Source: an uncultured Solirubrobacterales bacterium (lineage in GTDB: Bacteria > Actinomycetota > Thermoleophilia > Solirubrobacterales > 70-9). From it: a stretch of 9,124 nucleotides of DNA. Within the stretch, counting starts at the first letter, position 1. Every line of letters begins with the position of its first letter. The position numbers and the translations under genes were made by a program. Shown piece by piece: positions 7,107 through 9,124 of the stretch. The notes below the pieces were generated by a model. The model was not told the DNA's origin. It searched no databases and saw only the letters and a list, made by a program, of their open reading frames with translations. The stretch lies in contig CALEMO010000225.1 in the NCBI GenBank assembly GCA_937910825.1, positions 1-9,124 of the forward strand, read 5' to 3'.

Positions 7107-8429
7107 ATGGATACTGAACTTGAAGACAAGAGTCTGGCCCAGCTCCACGAGCTGGCAGGCAACGCGGGGATCGATGGCTTTCGCCGTCTCCGCCGCGATG
7201 AATTGATCTCGAAGCTTTCCGGGAGCGAGGCCAAGACTGAAAACAAGAGGGATTCCGGACGCTCGGGCAACGGAAGTGGTGGCTCGTCGCGCCGACGCCG
7301 CAATCGCGGCGGAGGGGACCGGTCCGGTTCCGGCTCCAAGGGTCGCGAGCGATCCAGCTCCAAGGATTCCGGGGGCGACGATTCCGACCTCAGCGAAATC
7401 ACCGGCGAGCTCGATGTGCTGCCTCGCGGCAGCGGGCTGATCAAGGCGGACGACGGTCCGGAGGCAGGCGTCTACGTTTCGCCGGCTCAGATCAGGCGTT
7501 GCCAGCTGCGCGCCGGGGACAAAGTAAGCGGCCCGGTGCGACCCGCCCGCCGCGGCGAGCGCCGGCCCTCCCTGGTCAGGGTGGAGACGGTCAATGGTGA
7601 ACCGCCCCAGGACGACCGCGCGCCTGCTTTCGATGCTTTGACGCCGATCGCGCCGCACCGCCACATTCCTCTCAAGGCTGAGAAGGACGACATTCTCGCG
7701 AGGTCTGTTGATCTGCTCGCGCCGCTCGCTTTCGGCCAGCGGGTGCTGGTGGAGGCGCAGCCTCGTTCCGGCCGGACCAGCTTCCTGCGGGCCCTGGCCA
7801 TGTCGATCGCTCACGGCACCGAAGACGGAACCGATGTCACCGTGCTGTTGGTCGACGAGCGTCCTGAGGAGGTCACTGCCTGGACCAGAGAGGTTCCGGA
7901 TGTAGAGATCGCCGCAGCGCCTGCTGACCTGGGCGCCCACGAGCAGGTTCATATCGCCGAGCGTGCCCTGTCCAGGGTCAAGCGCCAGGCCGAGGCTGGG
8001 GAGGACGTGGTGATCATCGTCGATTCCCTGACCCGCCTCGGTGCTGCCTATGGCGATCCGGGAGCGGTCAAGCCGTTCTTCGGGACCGGGCGTGAGCTTG
8101 AAGAAGAAAGCGCGGGCTCGGTGACCGTGATCGCCACCGCACTGTGGGGATCCCCCGGAGACCAGGCTGTAATGGATGCGGTCCATACGACCGAGAACGC
8201 CACTATCCGACTCGATTCGGAGCTGGCTGCGGCCGGGGTCAAGCCCTCGCTCGACGTTAAGTCATGTGCGATTTCTGGTCAGGAAGCCGTGCTCAACGAG
8301 AACGAAATCGATGCCTTGAGGCGGCTGCGGGCCGAACTCGGCGAGATGGACGCGGCTCCGGCGGCCGCAAGGCTGGTTGAGTTGATCGGCGGCTCGGACA
8401 ACAACGAGGACCTGCTGGCGAAGCTTTAG
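7107..8429 (+). CDS. Divergent Rho-family transcription termination factor-like protein (degenerate ATPase and RNA-binding sites)
   Basis: The order follows Rho. A Rho_N-like helical domain (1-40, with LAQLHELAGNAGIDG) comes first, then an Arg/Gly/Ser-rich disordered insert (41-93) of the kind seen in actinobacterial Rho. Next are an OB-fold RNA-binding domain (97-165, with YVSPAQIRR and LRAGDKVSGPVRP) and a RecA-like motor core (170-440, with LLVDERPEEVT at 247-257 and IIVDSLTRL at 303-311). Canonical Rho is a hexameric RNA helicase that ends transcription. Here many key residues differ from E. coli Rho. The P-loop reads AQPRSGRT (217-224), with Arg for the Walker lysine. The Q-loop and its flanks (SGKxLTGGVDANAL) are deleted after AYGDPG. 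The R-loop KGTGN is replaced by TTENA, and the arginine finger in SGTR by SGQE. The RNA-site aromatics of DGFGF and RYF become RGSGL and RRP. The DER motif is kept. I infer a specialised or regulatory paralogue, with a true Rho elsewhere. Confidence 0.88.
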   Translation: MDTELEDKSLAQLHELAGNAGIDGFRRLRRDELISKLSGSEAKTENKRDSGRSGNGSGGSSRRRRNRGGGDRSGSGSKGRERSSSKDSGGDDSDLSEITGELDVLPRGSGLIKADDGPEAGVYVSPAQIRRCQLRAGDKVSGPVRPARRGERRPSLVRVETVNGEPPQDDRAPAFDALTPIAPHRHIPLKAEKDDILARSVDLLAPLAFGQRVLVEAQPRSGRTSFLRALAMSIAHGTEDGTDVTVLLVDERPEEVTAWTREVPDVEIAAAPADLGAHEQVHIAERALSRVKRQAEAGEDVVIIVDSLTRLGAAYGDPGAVKPFFGTGRELEEESAGSVTVIATALWGSPGDQAVMDAVHTTENATIRLDSELAAAGVKPSLDVKSCAISGQEAVLNENEIDALRRLRAELGEMDAAPAAARLVELIGGSDNNEDLLAKL

Positions 8430-8453
8430 CGGCGTCGGCAGGGCAGGTCGCCG
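8430..8453 (+). terminator. Weak hairpin between convergent genes, possible transcription end region
   Basis: CGGCG (8430-8434) can pair with CGCCG (8449-8453) around a 14-base loop directly after the Rho-like stop codon. The stem is only five pairs and has no U-tract on either strand, so it is a poor intrinsic terminator. Its position between convergent genes 29 bases apart is the main argument for it. Confidence 0.15.
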
Positions 8454-8458
8454 GCAGT

Positions 8459-8926
8459 TCAGCTGCGGAAAGCTACGCGACGCCAGCTCGGTTCTTTGGC
8501 GAGCTCGATCATTTCGGGGCCGCGATCAGGCTGGATGTAGCCGAAGGACTGGCGGTCATCGTCGAAGACGATGTCCAGTTCGCCTTCCTTGACCCTCTGA
8601 TCCAGCCAGGCCCCACGGAATACCAGGCGCCGTATCCAGTGGACGAAACTCTGGTTCGAAGGCCCCGAGAGGTCTTCCCAGTGATGGCCGATGTGGGTAC
8701 CTAACTCGGAAGTGGGTTCTTCGATCTCACCTGAAACGGCAAGATGAAGAAGATCATGGAGTTCTGCGTAGGTGAGACCGGGATCGACGAAACCGAGCCG
8801 TACCACAGCCTGCTCGACGCGCTGGCTGAAGTCGCGCTCGTTAAAGGCGAATCTGAGATCGCCGTATTCGAGCACGTAGTCAGTGCCCGACTCGTAGTTT
8901 CCCCTTCGGGTTGTCTTTCGTTCCAC
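8459..8926 (-). CDS. Hypothetical protein, unknown function
   Basis: This 155-residue frame runs on the minus strand, convergent with the Rho-like gene. I do not recognise the family. The composition looks like a real soluble protein: acidic, with no membrane segment and several Trp, Tyr and Phe. Noticeable segments are YVLEYGDLRFAFNERDF (17-33), an apparently helical AELHDLLHLAVSGEIEE (54-70), a His cluster HIGHHWEDL (78-86) and WIRRLVFRGAWLDQR (97-111). The His cluster could bind a metal, but nothing else supports an enzymatic role. The start is uncertain. GTG at 8926-8924 is the best candidate; no clear Shine-Dalgarno precedes it, and an in-frame stop lies at 8959-8957 with no ATG in between. 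An internal GTG at codon 18 is an alternative. The opposite strand carries a shorter frame (8744-8932), which I take as a shadow. Confidence 0.6.
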   Translation of the reverse strand: MERKTTRRGNYESGTDYVLEYGDLRFAFNERDFSQRVEQAVVRLGFVDPGLTYAELHDLLHLAVSGEIEEPTSELGTHIGHHWEDLSGPSNQSFVHWIRRLVFRGAWLDQRVKEGELDIVFDDDRQSFGYIQPDRGPEMIELAKEPSWRRVAFRS

Positions 8927-9124
8927 AGTTGAAGCCCATGCGCTCCGGACATCGGGTCAGAGGCGCATTCGGGATCATGCCTTGAGCGGCCCGATGCCGC
9001 CCCGTCCAGCCACCCGCTGAACGAGGGGTTGCACCCTGCAAGGTGGCGACCGAAACGTCTGAACCGGGGCGAGATCCGGCAGCCTCAGCCTGAAAGGTGC
9101 ATGGATCCGGCCTGTCGCTTCGAT
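8927..9124. other. No supported gene; GC-rich segment with short repeats at the window end
   Basis: No convincing coding sequence is visible. On the minus strand a frame is open from the window edge to a TGA at 8977-8975 (49 codons), which could be the tail of a gene starting outside, but its residues match nothing I know. Small structures include TTGCACCCTGCAA (9019-9031), a 5-bp stem, and a direct repeat of GATCCGGC at 9073-9080 and 9104-9111. A promoter for the minus-strand gene may lie here, but no -35/-10 pair is clear. Confidence 0.3.

Noticed and set aside
7107..8429. Pseudogene of rho
   Set aside because: The frame is intact over 440 codons with the domain order preserved; substitutions are concentrated at functional sites rather than being stops or frameshifts.
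8744..8932. Plus-strand 62-codon frame opposite the minus-strand hypothetical gene
   Set aside because: It lies almost wholly antisense to the longer, more protein-like minus-strand frame and shows no ribosome binding site or family features.
8941..9124. Possible riboswitch (glycine- or SAM-like fragments such as TTTCAGGC and GCAACCCC on the minus strand)
   Set aside because: Only short matches in the wrong spacing; the conserved core of no riboswitch class could be assembled. A covariance-model search (Rfam, Infernal) would decide.

Overview
The window is GC-rich and densely coded, and reads like a chromosome segment from a high-GC actinobacterium. The Rho-type protein with an Arg/Gly/Ser-rich insert, the fused two-domain ECF ATPase and the GTG starts fit this. 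The overall flavour suggests Thermoleophilia/Solirubrobacterales, but that placement is inference from protein style only. No rRNA, tRNA, insertion sequence, phage gene or CRISPR array was seen.

Positions 1-5367 hold a tightly coupled four-gene plus-strand unit, cut at its 5' end. It encodes a lipoprotein with a DUF4430 (transcobalamin C-terminal-like) domain, an EcfT/CbiQ transmembrane protein, a fused double ATPase (EcfA-EcfA'), and an unusual fusion. The fusion joins an ECF substrate-binding (S) membrane domain to an extracytoplasmic domain of six prenyltransferase/squalene-oxidase-like alpha-hairpin repeats, then a Ser/Thr/Pro/Gly-rich stalk and a C-terminal membrane anchor. Neighbouring genes overlap by 4, 11 and 4 bases. 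Together they make a complete dedicated ECF importer plus two surface domains. These resemble the two halves of mammalian intrinsic factor/transcobalamin: an alpha6/alpha6 barrel and a small beta domain. My best hypothesis is a split, membrane-tethered corrinoid-capture and uptake machine. The substrate is inferred, not shown.

Positions 5357-7057 encode an FAD-dependent glycerol-3-phosphate dehydrogenase (GlpD). It starts 11 bases inside the transporter fusion gene or 5 bases after it, so it is probably on the same transcript.

Positions 7107-8429 encode a Rho-family protein. It keeps the fold and several Rho signature segments but has lost most residues needed for RNA binding and ATP-driven translocation: the Walker A lysine, the Q-loop, the R-loop lysine, the arginine finger and the RNP aromatic residues. 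It is probably a specialised paralogue. A 7-bp inverted repeat ends two bases before its start codon.

Positions 8459-8926 carry a convergent minus-strand gene of unknown function. The last 198 bases hold no gene I can support.
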